A stretch of DNA of 64,000 nt from Onchocerca volvulus (taxonomy: Eukaryota > Nematoda > Chromadorea > Rhabditida > Onchocercidae), in NCBI GenBank assembly GCA_000499405.2, contig HG738138.1, positions 3,398,368 to 3,462,367 on the forward strand, written 5' to 3'. Position numbers and translations under genes: made by a program. Under the pieces are notes generated by a model. It did no database searches, was not told the DNA's origin, and worked only from the letters and a program-made list of their open reading frames with translations. Numbering within the stretch: the first letter of the stretch is position 1; every line of letters starts with the position of its first letter. Shown piece by piece: positions 40,701 to 52,514 of the stretch.

Positions 40701-42246
40701 TGAGTGAACGTTTTTGTCCGATGCATTCCTTGCCAATAAAACTATGTTTAGAAATATCAATCAAAGAACGATTTTTAATGAATACGGTAAAAATTTATGA
40801 AACGATCCAATATTTTCCATTCACACGTTTTATTGTAGCATTTGTATCGCAAAACAAAAAAAAAAAACCTGTCCTTTCAGCTAATTAAATTCTTCAAAGT
40901 AAAGCAAACTGATGAAGTAAATACGAATACCCAGCTCGTGCAAAGAAATTCTCGATATTGAATGGATATTCGGTAAAAATGTGTTGAAAATTTTCATATG
41001 CTTTTCGGCCTCGTTCGATCGTATCGTTATTTGCATGCAAGTATAAGTCTTCCACTTCACTGTAAGCCATTGTCATGTATCGCAACAAATCATTGGTGAA
41101 ATATCCAGCACCACTACTGGATTCATTCAAATCTGAATTTAATATAATTCACGTTTCATTTCTAATTTATTAAAACTTAGTATTTACAACTTTCTGTAAA
41201 TCAATCATATTCAACAAATAAATATCTTATAGGTAAGTACAGCTCCATTCAAACATAAATAAAGTCTTTTGAGTTCATCTTCTAAAAACTTTAAAATTTG
41301 TAAACTTTAAAGGATACGAATGATCTCAAAAGACTTTATTCATGTTTGCATTGAGCTATCTGTATCTATAAGATATCTGATTGTTGAATTTAATTAACTT
41401 ATAGAAAATATGGAGCAATTCAAAATTTTACTGAGATGAACAAAGGAATATTGGATAGAAAATTTTATCTGCTAACATAGACCGGACTAGTATTTCAAAG
41501 CAACAGGAATCCATTCAAAGCGTCTATCTTAATAATCAAAAAATAAATAAGTAAACAAATAAATGAATAAACTTTTCTCTCCCGCATTTCCTTACAATAA
41601 TCACACCTAATCTCGACAAAAAAAAAACAGCCTTTTGTAATCCTGAAATATTTCTTAAAAAAATTCAAGAAATTCAAACATTCGAATTAGTTGATAAAAC
41701 ACAGCTTACATTTAATATAATTCTTGGTGATTGGATTGTAGTTACATACCGTTACAGCAGGTAAAGTGAGCACTTCAGCGGGAACAAAGGTGACAGATGT
41801 TGCGGTTGGATGTGACATAAAATATGCTATCAGTATGTTTATTTGAAGTGATAAGAATATTGCAGCACAGCACATTACTGAACACCAAAATATCTTCCCA
41901 TATCCTTTTCCCTTATAGAATCGTAATGGACCATGTAGCGTGGTACTGTCTATAACTGATTCCTATAAGACAAGCATTTTGCAATTTTCTGTTAATTAAT
42001 CAGAAATTCAATTTTATCACTCTTCCTCCAAAATTGTTGTTATCAAGTGATAATCGATTGAAATGGCTTACATGAAAAGTGTTTTGTTTCTTGTTCAATG
42101 GAATCTACTCCATTAGCATTTGCAATACGTCGTAACTGTTCCACTGGTAATTCAATAAAATTTCCACCAACTAAACGTGCTTGGAAGCGATACGCTTCGT
42201 CCTTTGTAGTGCTCATATTATCTATATATGTATCATAAGAATACAT
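37780..42246 (-). CDS. DEG/ENaC (degenerin) sodium-channel subunit, gene 2, 581 aa
   Basis: Thirteen exons join in phase: 42072-42246, 41710-41955, 40931-41132, 40169-40327, 39803-39864, 39512-39657, 39245-39364, 39010-39064, 38862-38912, 38547-38718, 38319-38410, 37995-38182 and 37780-37857 (TAA). Landmarks: gating motif FIDSTTLHG (residues 59-67), membrane helix 1 (about 80-104), the conserved LPAVTVCNYNPI just after it, a Cys-rich extracellular region, and helix 2 with SNIGGNMGLFFGAS. There the filter Gly-Ala-Ser is at 505-507 and Ser494 lies at the degenerin position. The post-Cys motif reads NCTP where gene 1 has the more usual NCGCVP. The C-terminal tail is Arg-rich (about 527-550). The ATG at 42246 directly follows an acceptor (GTTATCAG), so trans-splicing is likely; an in-frame ATG also exists at 42297. 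Exon 2 uses the AG at 41956-41957, because the stronger AG ten bases upstream would create a stop. Confidence 0.94.
39150..39263 (-). repeat. Triplicated 33-36-bp unit spanning a splice donor of DEG/ENaC gene 2
   Basis: Three tandem copies on the plus strand around ATGTACTTGTTGAC(A)AA(A/G)TGATAAGAAAAT. The rightmost copy contains the 3' end of exon 7 (Cys-Gln-Gln then GTACAT). The second copy retains the same AACAA-GTACAT donor; the third has GT changed to AT. Confidence 0.8.
41209..41389. repeat. Foldback element in intron 2 of DEG/ENaC gene 2
   Basis: Arms of about 75-85 bp are reverse complements with few mismatches: ATTCAACAA...ATATCTTATAG...AAATAAAGTCTTTTGAG on the left and CTCAAAAGACTTTATT...CTATAAGATAT...TTGTTGAAT on the right. 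The centre is itself nearly palindromic. No coding capacity; MITE-like. Confidence 0.85.
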
Positions 42247-43407
42247 CTGATAACAAAGTTGATTTTTGGTTATTACTTTGATAATTATCTTTTCCATTTA
42301 TTTAAAACTTGATAAGATTAGGATCAAAAAGAAGAGAAAGAGAAAATGAAAATTCTCTCAAAATACCATGTAAGCAAATATGGAAATGAAACTCGCTTAG
42401 AATTTATCAAAAGGACTGAACTGAGTTAAAAATAATATTCTACAACTTTTACTTCAACTTTTAGTTCCAATTAATTCATCTAAAATTTGTCCACAATTAT
42501 TTCAGCATTCAGAATCATAAACTACTGCTTCAATTTTACGGTAAACCTGATCAGATTTTCAGGACTTAAGTAAGTAGACAGTCAATACAAGCAAACAAAA
42601 AAAGTAAAAATAGATGCCAAGCAGTTTTTATTCATTCTTCTGATATTCATATACGTTTATAGCAATATCTACAGCAAACAATTATTTGTGTTTGCAAGTG
42701 CTTGTTATCGGTGCAACACCATAGTATCAACCAGTGAAAAATACAAACTATGTTTGTTTAAATCCTTTCAACTTCTGTACAAGAAAAAAAAGAGAAAAAA
42801 AAAAAGAACTAAGTTGATACTTTTTCGATTTTTTGAAACATCCAGGATTGATCAGGCTAATGTAAATCTGTTATCTTAACTTGCTTTCAATATGAAATGG
42901 ATGATATCTTTTTTGCTTAATTTAAATAATTTTTCAAATAGATCAAAGATTTTAAAACCTTATATCTAAACCAATTTTTCTTTTTTTTTAAATATCAAAG
43001 GTCTTAACGCTTCATAGTTTACAAACAATTATAACAAGCCATTAAAATGCCCACAAGAATAGATACAATTATCATCCAACAATAATTCTTGCTGTTCCTT
43101 TCCATCAACCTTTACTCTGACATTTATGTCAACTTTATCTTTCAACATTTTGCTTTCAGGAATAGTTGATAATTTACCTCAATTTAATATGCAAATATCG
43201 ATGTTTAATTCTATTTAAAATGAAGGAATTTATTTTTAAAAACCAAAAATATTGAATATTATTAGTATGATTAAGCAAGGTATAAAACAGGTATAAAACA
43301 AATTCTTACACAATCAAAAGAATGATGCTCGGCTAAAATATATATTCATAATTGTACTGTATACATTTATAGTACGATATAATGCACAAAATACTTATAT
43401 TGCATTA
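42247..43407. other. Spacer between Ro60 and DEG/ENaC gene 2
   Basis: About 1.1 kb with no supported ORF. It should carry the Ro60 3' UTR and the 5' control region of gene 2. No canonical AATAAA is seen immediately after the Ro60 stop on the minus strand. Confidence 0.55.
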
Positions 43408-46400
43408 CTAATGAGTTGTTTGAAAGTCACGGATAAAATCATCGATAATTTGAGGAACTGATGGATTCATCCCATAAATAACCAGCATATTTGGATCACT
43501 AGGATTAGCCAGAGATTCTGATTTACCGCTCATTGCTATCACAATCAACTTTGCATTCGGTACATCCATTTGCTCGCGATACCACTGAATAGCATCTGAT
43601 GGTTTTATCTCAAACAAAATTTTCATTATCAGCAGGCTTAACTGATAACTCATGACAGTTCCATTGAGCTACTGATACTTTTACGACTATTTATACGCCA
43701 ATAGAAAACAAGGAAAGGAAAAATGAATGAATGAATGAATACCTTTTTTTGTTTCCTTCAACAAATCTTAATCAATGTAGAGTGCAAAGATTAAAACAAA
43801 TTGTCGATAGCAAGATTTCTTTTAATACATTTCGTTTAAAATCAAAATATTCATATTTTTCTACTTTTTCATTACAAAACATTTAAAAATAAAAAAAATT
43901 ATGCATATTGCAGAAAATAATTATCCTACTAATGAAGAAATTTCTTTCAATTTTATTTAATTTAATTCTGCATAATTTGACAAGAAGAAGAAGAAGAAGA
44001 AGGAACGTACAGATTTAACTGAAACATCATTATCCGTTAAAATAATAAAAACGTCCACATAAACTGCATTTTCAATTGCCCAACACATCGGCAGGCCGCA
44101 ATCTGTCTTACCGTATATTAACTCCTTGGTAGCGCTTAGGTATTCACCTAAGCTCATAAATTTATCCCATTCTAGTGGCGTCAAAAAATTGGAAAAAGCC
44201 AATGGGATTACCTGAATAATTCTGATTGTAATTGATTTTCAAAAGTTAGCCCTTTAAGAGATAAATAGAGCAATGAAAGTGTAAAAGTAAGGTAAGCTTA
44301 AAAGCATAATTTGGCAAAATAATAAACTTTTGGAAACATTAAGTAGTGATTTTTACATCATAGAATTCAACTGACTTACATTGTCTTCATGCTGAATTAA
44401 CGCCATTGATAGTGTGGCCGCTGCTTGACTGCAAGCTAACATGGTACCTTGTATAAAACTATCCATGCTATCTGAAACTACTGATATTAAAATTGATTAA
44501 AAATCAAAAATATCCACCTTTGATATATTTGCGATAGAAAACTCGATTGATTTGGCTTAGAATTTTTTTAAAAATAAAAATGGAAAATGAAGTAACAAAC
44601 CTGAAATATCTACTGCTATAAGATAATGCTTGTTAGTGACCTCAACAGCATCGAAGCAATTGTAAAATGCATTATCAAATGCTTTTTGGATCGATCTAAC
44701 GGGCTTCCACATTCGATTTCCTCTCATTTCATGGCCATGTTCGTAATTCATCTTGGCAAATAATATTGCAAGTGGATGAAGTCGTTCTTGCTTCAACTTT
44801 TCAATATCATTTAATCTTCTGATAACCAAAGATGCCGGATCATCCCTAAAACGAGTCTTATTGTCACCTGAAAGACTTTATTTTCAACTAACGAGACCAA
44901 ACGTAGCCGTTTCCAGCAAATCTATATAAATAAAAATGTTTGTTTGTTCGTTTGTTCAAAATCCTAAATCTCCGAAAGTTCTTAAGCACATGCCTATTCG
45001 AATGCAACATTGTACCAAAATTTCAAATCAATTGGAAACATTGTGTGGAAATGAACAGCGAACATTCACATTTTTATTTATATGGATTGAAATTCTATTT
45101 CTTACTTAACCATTGAATATATTCAAATTTCATCATTCATCTCATAAATTCACATACTGTGAATCAATAAAAACATGATGCGAAACTATCTTCAACATTT
45201 TTGGTATAATTACTTCGTAAAATTCGTGTAATTTTTGTCGTCGTCGTAAAAAAACCATGTTATATTGTTCAATACATCACTGAGATCACCGAAACTGAAA
45301 TTGCAAACATTTTGTAAAAATCAAGACAGTATTTTCATTTTATTAATCCTTCTCATGTTCAAATGTCACTTAATTTTCCTATAAAAATAGAAATTTACCC
45401 TGAATATACAATGTATATGACAAGTTAAACTTTTAGAAAAAATACTAAAATTTTAAAATTTACAAATACAACTTGAATGATTCGAAATCAGCAAGAAATC
45501 GAATGACGAAAGTTCTCACACAGAATCATCAGCTTCGTTAAAAAGTTCAATACCACTCATTCTGCCGATATTTTTTAACATTGTCGGTAATGACATCCTT
45601 CTTAGCAAAGCACCCCAAACTTTCTTGGAATTGAGTAATTCCTCCGGAATTTGTTCTTTTTCAAAACCTTAAAATGACAAAAATTCACTATGATACTCTT
45701 TACAACTTTTACTTAACACAGGCTTATTTTTAAATTCTCTTTACCTAATTCCTTTCTTTTTCTCTATTTACTGACTTTAGAAGTTGTTAATACTATTCTA
45801 CTGCTAAATGTAAGTAGAATAAATGTTTGCCTAAGGGAAAGCTCATAAATTTTACTGTAGCAGATAGTATCATTCAAGTTATCAAATGCAATCATTCATT
45901 AAGATATGATATCCTATGTAAATTCTCTGGATATATCCTAATTAGAAAAACGCTTATCAAATTAGCAAAATTTTAAAAAAAAGGAACATATATTTTAATT
46001 TAAAAAAAAAACCAATTAAAAAAAAGAAATTAAAAAAAGGAACAATTTTTTTAAAAAAGTTTCAAAAAAAAGGAACATATATTCGTTTAAAAAAGCCAAA
46101 AATTCAACACGGTAAAGAATTGGTTCAATTTAATAAATACTTGCCATATTGAAGAATGAGGCTAACGGCTCTGTCTATATTTGCAGATGTCAAGTTTTGA
46201 AGTTCTTCAAAAGCATCAATATATTTCAGTGCATTTGTAACTTGACTGCCTGCAACTTCTCTTGAAGATGTTGAAGTTGTAACTTCAACATCTTCAGAAG
46301 CTTTCTCCTTTTCAGTTCGTTTCAAATTTAATTCTTCTAAATCTTGTCGCACTCGTTCTGTTTCTTCTGGATCTAAATGCTGTCGCTTGGATTGTCTTTT

Positions 46401-49400
46401 TAAGAATAATTCTTGTCGTCGTTTCCTCACTTTTTCACTACCTAAAAATGAAACGAAGTTTATGAAATATTACTTACTTCCATGACTAATGTTTTTACGG
46501 GATTTGCAGCTGTGGAAAGAAATTTTTTTTTTTTGCAATTTATTTGATTGAAAAGAAGTTGACAAAAATACAGTAGTATTTTAAAACACTTCAATAGCCA
46601 GGAAATACTCAAGACAAAACTAGGCTATTTCTTGCTGCCAGCTTTCTTTACACGTCTGTTTCAATTGCTGCTGAAGTTTCTATTCGTCCGTACAAAGAGC
46701 TGCTGATTCCAACAACCCGGGGACTTAAATAGTAAAGAAAAGAGGCACATCTATGCGTTTTAAATGATTCCCATTCAAAATAATTGAAAAAAACAAATCT
46801 TCGCATAATTTTTATGCAAAATACTGTCAAATGATTCAAAGAATACCTCTGACAACGTATGCGATAATGTTTTCATAGTCCTGTTGATGTTGCCGGTAGT
46901 TACATTCGGGCGGAAAACTTTGTTTTGGATGAATATGGCTCAGGCAAAATAGATCACGATGCGAGTAATTTATACGATGACGATACTTAGTCACCATGAC
47001 TGCAAGACGATCCGGAGTTTGATTGTAATACCTTAAAATAAATCATCATTTTAAGCCATGCTTTTTATGGATATATTTAGAAATTTGATGATAAAAATTT
47101 GATCATGATATCAAGCGATTCTCTCGTCCAGAACAAACATCGATATCACCAGAATATAATGAATGGTAGAAATCAAGGAAAGAAAATTGATGAAACAAAA
47201 ATAATTTACAACTATCTCAATATACAGGTGAGATTAATTTTGAATGATAAGAGTAAGCGCAGAAGAAGGGAATATAAAGAGAATGTTTACGCTGAAAGCA
47301 ATCACGAATGATGATAAAACATGATCCATTAAAGCATATGTATTAATTTAAAAAATAAAACTTTCTTTGCTTTATTTGAAGGGAAATAAAATGAAAACCA
47401 TTTGATAACAGTTGCACGCAATGCACGTCCCCAACCATTCGAATCTTTCTTCAGTCCACTTTGCTTTGATACTACTTTGCAATAATTGATAAACATGAAT
47501 AAATGAGTGGGTGTAAGACATACCTGCAAATATTTTCAGAAAGTGCATCTTTTCGATGGATGTATAAAATTGACTAGCAAATTTCCGAATTTATTTCCAA
47601 ACATAAGCTTTTTCTGAATCTTTCAGTTTAAGGATGGTCAGTTATTAGTGGTGTTGATTTCCATTTGATCGGGATAACATGCATTCAGGTTTTTCTACTT
47701 GTTGTCAGGTTCAGTACCTGACTTAGCAATTATTCATCAAGTCAGTGTTTACATTAGCTGGATGATGGAAGTTTTTTTGTCTGTACCTGTGGATGAAAAA
47801 ATTGGCACATTAATTAAGAAAGTAATCGCATGACAATTAATTAACTAATCCAATGGATAACGAATATTGTCTTTTATTCTCTTACAACAACGATTAATTC
47901 TTTTCTGAGAATAAAATGGACGAATGAATTAGCAAATATTGCGGTAATTGCAATTTCTTCACTTCTTTTCGCTTTAATTTATTAAATAAGTACTTTCATA
48001 ATCTTTTTTAGACGATCTTTGTGATAATGATATGCTTAATGATACCGAATATCCAACGCTCACTTTTGTACTAGAAAGTACCAGAAATTTATTAAAATGC
48101 TCAGTTCATCCAATTTTAATCAAAATACTGTTCAGTTCGATGAAATTATCAAATAAGAGCTAACCTTGTGCACAGAGAAAAGAGCTAACTGCTGGAGACA
48201 TTTTTGGTAGGTATTTTCCATAACCGGTCTAATATCTCGGCAGACAGCATCCGGGAATAGTTTTTCTCGGTCCTCCTTAGTGTCCCATGGTAACTTTCTC
48301 TTACTTTGAGTATCACGAACCTAATTCAGTAAATTTCTCTAAGAATTCACTAGTTTTGATCTTTTGTAAAATAGTATAAAGTATAAAATAAACATAGAAT
48401 CCTGAAAAAGAATCTTTTATTCACAAATACAACAAACCTTATAACGTGCACAAAGTGCCAATGCAATCAGCAGTGGTTCTATTCTCGGAGCATAATTTGA
48501 TTGAGAAAATTTCAAAATCTGCTGCAAAATTATCAGCCCTTTACCTACAACAAAGATAAAATAAAAGTGATAAGAGATCTTGGAAATAATGTAAAATTCG
48601 GAAAGTCAGGTAAATGAATGTAGACAATGAGATTAAAAATAATGGATACAAGTAAGAACAGGCAGAATAATGTTCGATAATATATTCTTAAATAACTTAT
48701 AATGCGTTGACTTTTGGGCAAATATTTAGTAGTAACTTAAATTTCTCTTTTGAACTATTTAAAAAAGAAAAATTTTACAAAATTATTCACCTGCTTGAAT
48801 AATACGACACAAATCGGGGACTAAAATTGATGTGAACACTTTTTGCCTAGCAAAATAAATACCTTCACAATTACCGAGCATCAGAAAGCGTCGGACAAAC
48901 TCCTCATCACTCGTCGGTGTCGGAAAGAGTTGATTTCCGGCAACGCCAATATCCGTTACTAGCTAAAATGCATACCGTAACATTTAAAAATTTGGGAAGC
49001 GGTGTATGGTGGAATCTGATTTCGCAGGTAAACTAGAGCGAATCCGTATGCTAAAACAAAAAACTCAAGATTTCTAATTTATCTACTAAAAGTTTGAGTT
49101 ATTGAGAAAAGTGCTATAATAGAACCAACAGATAGAGTATTCTTTTCCTGAAAACTTCATGAACTACTAATTACATCTCAGAATACTCGGTGCCTAGATT
49201 TCATTCACCCCTGAATACCACAATACCACCAATTCATTGGGAAAAGAACAATAATGAATTAAACAATTTAAGATGGAAGAATTACGGTATTGACGATTAT
49301 ATTTAGCGCCAAGAAATGGGCAAGTATTGACAATCGTCAAACTTTTCCGTAAAGCAGCGAATCTGATATTATTTTCTCAATATTAACGCTAAAAATGTTA

Positions 49401-50152
49401 TTAACGCACAATATTCTCATTTGTCAAGAAAGCGGTACTTACCAGCTTAAAAAGTCTGCAACATTTCAAGCTTTCAAGTTCTCGAGATATTAATGCAACT
49501 AAATGTTTTCAGAGATGAATATTATTGTCTGTTATGTTTATGTTGGTCCATTAGATAATTATAAAAAAGAAACAGTTCAAATAAGAATTTGAGAAATCGG
49601 AGAAATCGAATGAAACGGCCTTAACTTCTACAAAGTACGAAAAGCCAAGAATTCAATGTTTTTTTAAGTATTTTCCATAACCGGAGTTACGTCAAATTTC
49701 GATTTCAGCAAGATAAAGCTAGCAATTTTCATCTATAAATGAGTGAATCAATCATTTTGCAGAAACCGACAGCTGCTGGGAGAATAAACTTCCGAAATCA
49801 ACATTGATTCATGGCTCATTCATCAGTTTACTGTTTTTACTGTTATACAGAAGGATTTCTGCTTTTCATGTTGGTATAGTTCCATTAAATTTATTAACCA
49901 ATGCTTTCACCAAAATAACTGGTATAAATATTAAATACTGGTATTTGGCTGATATTAGGTTAAATTCAGCTTCTCAACTACATAACTTAAATTATATCCG
50001 GTTATATAAGAATACTAAATAATGAAGAGTTCATCAATAAATTGTAATTTTACCTCATTTTGCTGCTCTAAAGTACGTACTGCAGAAGCGATATTCAAAC
50101 AATATCGCGGATCATCTGTATGATTGGAAGAAAGATATTCTACTATGTTCAT
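43408..50152 (-). CDS. rop-1: 60-kDa SS-A/Ro ribonucleoprotein homologue (TROVE + VWA), 702 aa
   Basis: RNA-binding ring protein that holds Y RNAs and misfolded small RNAs. Thirteen exons: 50054-50152, 48791-48962, 48438-48544, 48165-48320, 47399-47523, 46847-47031, 46145-46441, 45520-45667, 45214-45294, 44601-44845, 44380-44471, 44011-44211 and 43408-43608. The TROVE repeats begin with RRFLMLGNCEGIYFARQK and continue through TPTHLFMFI, GWGRALRA and LAVMVTKYRHRINYSHRDL. The VWA-like domain (about 520-702) has the MIDAS Asp-Ile-Ser-Asp-Ser, TDCGLPMCWA and FIILTDND, then the C-terminal IKPSDA and KLIVIAMSGK. It is longer than vertebrate Ro60 (538 aa), mainly through a charged insertion in exon 7 (about 282-350) and an acidic exon 9. 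The intron after exon 7 needs a GC donor (G-GCAAGT). Exon 10 could alternatively start at 44867 with a 14-base exon 9. The family assignment is very firm. Confidence 0.96.
44919..45088. mobile_element. Copy B of the interspersed repeat, in Ro60 intron 9
   Basis: About 170 bp bounded by AATCTATATAAATAAAAATG and, inverted, CATTTTTATTTATATGGATT with an extra ACA block; imperfect terminal inverted repeats of about 20 bp. The interior matches the reverse complement of the 26939-27118 element (AATGTTGCATTCGAATAGG-like, TGATTTGAAATTTTG, CGGAGATTTAGGATTT). It lies wholly within an intron. Non-autonomous DNA element by structure. Confidence 0.8.
49618..49705 (-). pseudogene. Decayed copy of Ro60 exon 4 inside Ro60 intron 1
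   Basis: GTATTTTCCATAACCGG is identical to exon 4 at about 48211-48227. Read on the minus strand, the flanks give TPVMENT, a stop, then KNIEFLAF. This aligns with exon 4 RPVMENTYQKCLQQLALF if one codon is lost. The in-frame stop and the missing splice signals mark it as a dead exon copy. Confidence 0.55.
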
Positions 50153-50196
50153 GGCAGAATGCTTTTAGGGGCAATAATACTTGAATTTGCCCAATC
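50153..50196 (-). other. Ro60 5' UTR and probable trans-splice acceptor
   Basis: On the minus strand GATTTTTCAG ends at 50197, 45 bases before the Ro60 ATG, and no coding exon is seen upstream. The acceptor is strong, so spliced-leader addition or a cis-spliced 5' UTR exon is likely. Confidence 0.6.
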
Positions 50197-52514
50197 CTGA
50201 AAAATCAAATTAGTACTCAGTAGGCACTTCTTCTTGATACTAACTAGAGTAATATTAGAGCAATAATGACAGACTAATATCCTGCTTAAGAAGGAACTAC
50301 AAAATTTGGTATACAACTCGAAGACAGCAACTTGGGAAGGAAGGAGTAATGCACAGAACTTACTAATGCCAAATAGTTCCTGTATTGATCTTTTGCCGAT
50401 CGATCTACCTTATATTGCACCTTGATGATCTATTTTAGGTGAATGCATAAAGTTGTCACAAAAGAGGCATATATAAATATGTACATTTCCATTTTATCAT
50501 GGAAGCACATCACAGAAATTTCAACCGATTTCTTTGCAAGAAAATCAGCAGATTCTAATTCGATTTAAAGCATGATAAAATTAATCACTGAGATAAGTAA
50601 GAATAATCGATTCACTACAGACCGAATTTTGCATTTAAGAATTTATCATTTATGGTTTCACCGGAATGGATCACTGTAATGGATCAACGGTTCAAGATGA
50701 CGATCGAAATTCTCCAGAACGGTTTTATTAATCATTTTGAAAATTTATATTACCCGAGAAAAATGATTTTGATTTTGATTAATACTAAGTTTAAAGCAAA
50801 CTTTGAATTTTTTTTGGTTCGATGGATACATAGCGGTCAAGAAGTTCGAAATCTCTTGCGAATAAAAGTTTTTTTTTAATTCGTCCTTGCTTCCGTGATT
50901 TTGCGATTTCTGTTCAATAATGCTTTCGCTATGTAAGTTTTATTCATCAGTCATTTCTTCCAGATTACCTTTGACAGATGACTTTATAATATAAGTTAAT
51001 TTCAATCAACCATTAATAAATCAAACAGTTCATAGTTTTTTCCAACGAATTAGAAATATGCTTCTTCTGATTTCTATACGTTCTAAGCAAATCTATAGCA
51101 ATTTTTTTTTTTTTTAAATTAAACAGAAAAATCCAAAAACTCAATTTGCTTAAAAAGTTTAAATAAGCATGTGTCTTGTCAATTATGTATAGTAGTTCAT
51201 GAGAATTCCGAGATAAATGAGAGGTAATTAATTACAGGATAACTGTTTATTTATTTGTTTTTTCAAATCGCTCGATGTAGTAGTAACAATTTAAAATTCC
51301 GAGAGTATGCGAATGCATTGAATGTTCAAGAATGAATTAATAGATTGCATGTGAAGATTTCTTCTCTCCTAAAATTGAACATTATTCAATTCTGTTTTTT
51401 TTTTTTTAGATATTATCACGGAGCATCGTTGATTGTGTTACAGTCGAGAGTTATGATTTATTTAACAAAACTGGACCAGTCAAGTGATAAATTATAAAAA
51501 TCTGGGATCATATTTTCGCAACTTTCATAAACATTATTGAAATAAAATTGAGAATACATCCGAAAGGCTTGAAGAGTTGTTAGATACAAATTCCAAACTT
51601 ACATATGATCGTCCATTATATACTTACACTGTTGCATGAATGTGTTAATAAAAACTTTAAGTTGTTGATGATATCAACGAAAAGGATGAAAGCATATTTA
51701 AGATAGAATGTTAGCTCTAACACATCAAACAGTAATAACTAAATGCTCTAAAATCAATCGTCACAAGAATCAGTAAGATGGTATTATGTATTAGATATTA
51801 CCTTTAGGTCATATTTTCAATTAAACATTCCAGTTATATGAATTTTATCAATTTTAAAACGGCATCAATATTCCTGAACAGTAAGCAGTAAACAGTAGGT
51901 GAAGTTTAACTACATAAACTAAACATGAAGGATTTTTTATCGATTGAATTTGATAGCAGCTTCAATCAGTCAGGTTGTTTTGGATCCGATCCTGAAGGAT
52001 GCAACTGAGAATGGATGAAGAATTGTTTTCGTCAATTTAATAACGAATACAATTCTTTATCCATTAACTATTCTATGGATATTGCTGACTCGAAACTTTT
52101 CTTTATTCCGAATCTTGTCTTTATCCCTTATTCGGAACAAAGAAAAGATTCAAACCTGCACTAAATATGCAAAATTGATAACTATTTCTATCATCCATAT
52201 CAGAGAGGATAATTGAAGAACAGAATCATCACATTTTTTTTTTTTTTTCTCATTTCAAGGCAATCACTTTTCATATCCTTTGAAACAATAATCAGAAAAT
52301 TCTGTATAAAAAATAAAGAAATATAATCATCGAAAAATTTTAAGAATACACTGAACACTATGAAATTGATAATAAGAAGAAGCCTTTCATATGAGAATTA
52401 CTATCCTCATCACTTGTTTATTACACGTTGTGTGAATGAGGATGATGACCTTTGACTTCTAATATATTATTCTTACTAAATTCATTATTTCTGCTTAAGT
52501 AGGATACTGTGGTA
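50197..52514. other. Spacer between the STAC-like gene and Ro60
   Basis: About 2.3 kb, AT-rich. A plus-strand 75-codon frame at 50652-50879 has no splice context or motif. The stretch should contain the STAC-like 3' UTR and Ro60 promoter; no further feature is supported. Confidence 0.55.

Noticed and set aside
46648..46839. 63-codon minus-strand ORF between Ro60 exons 6 and 7
   Set aside because: Exons 6 and 7 join directly in phase without it; no Ro60 homology.
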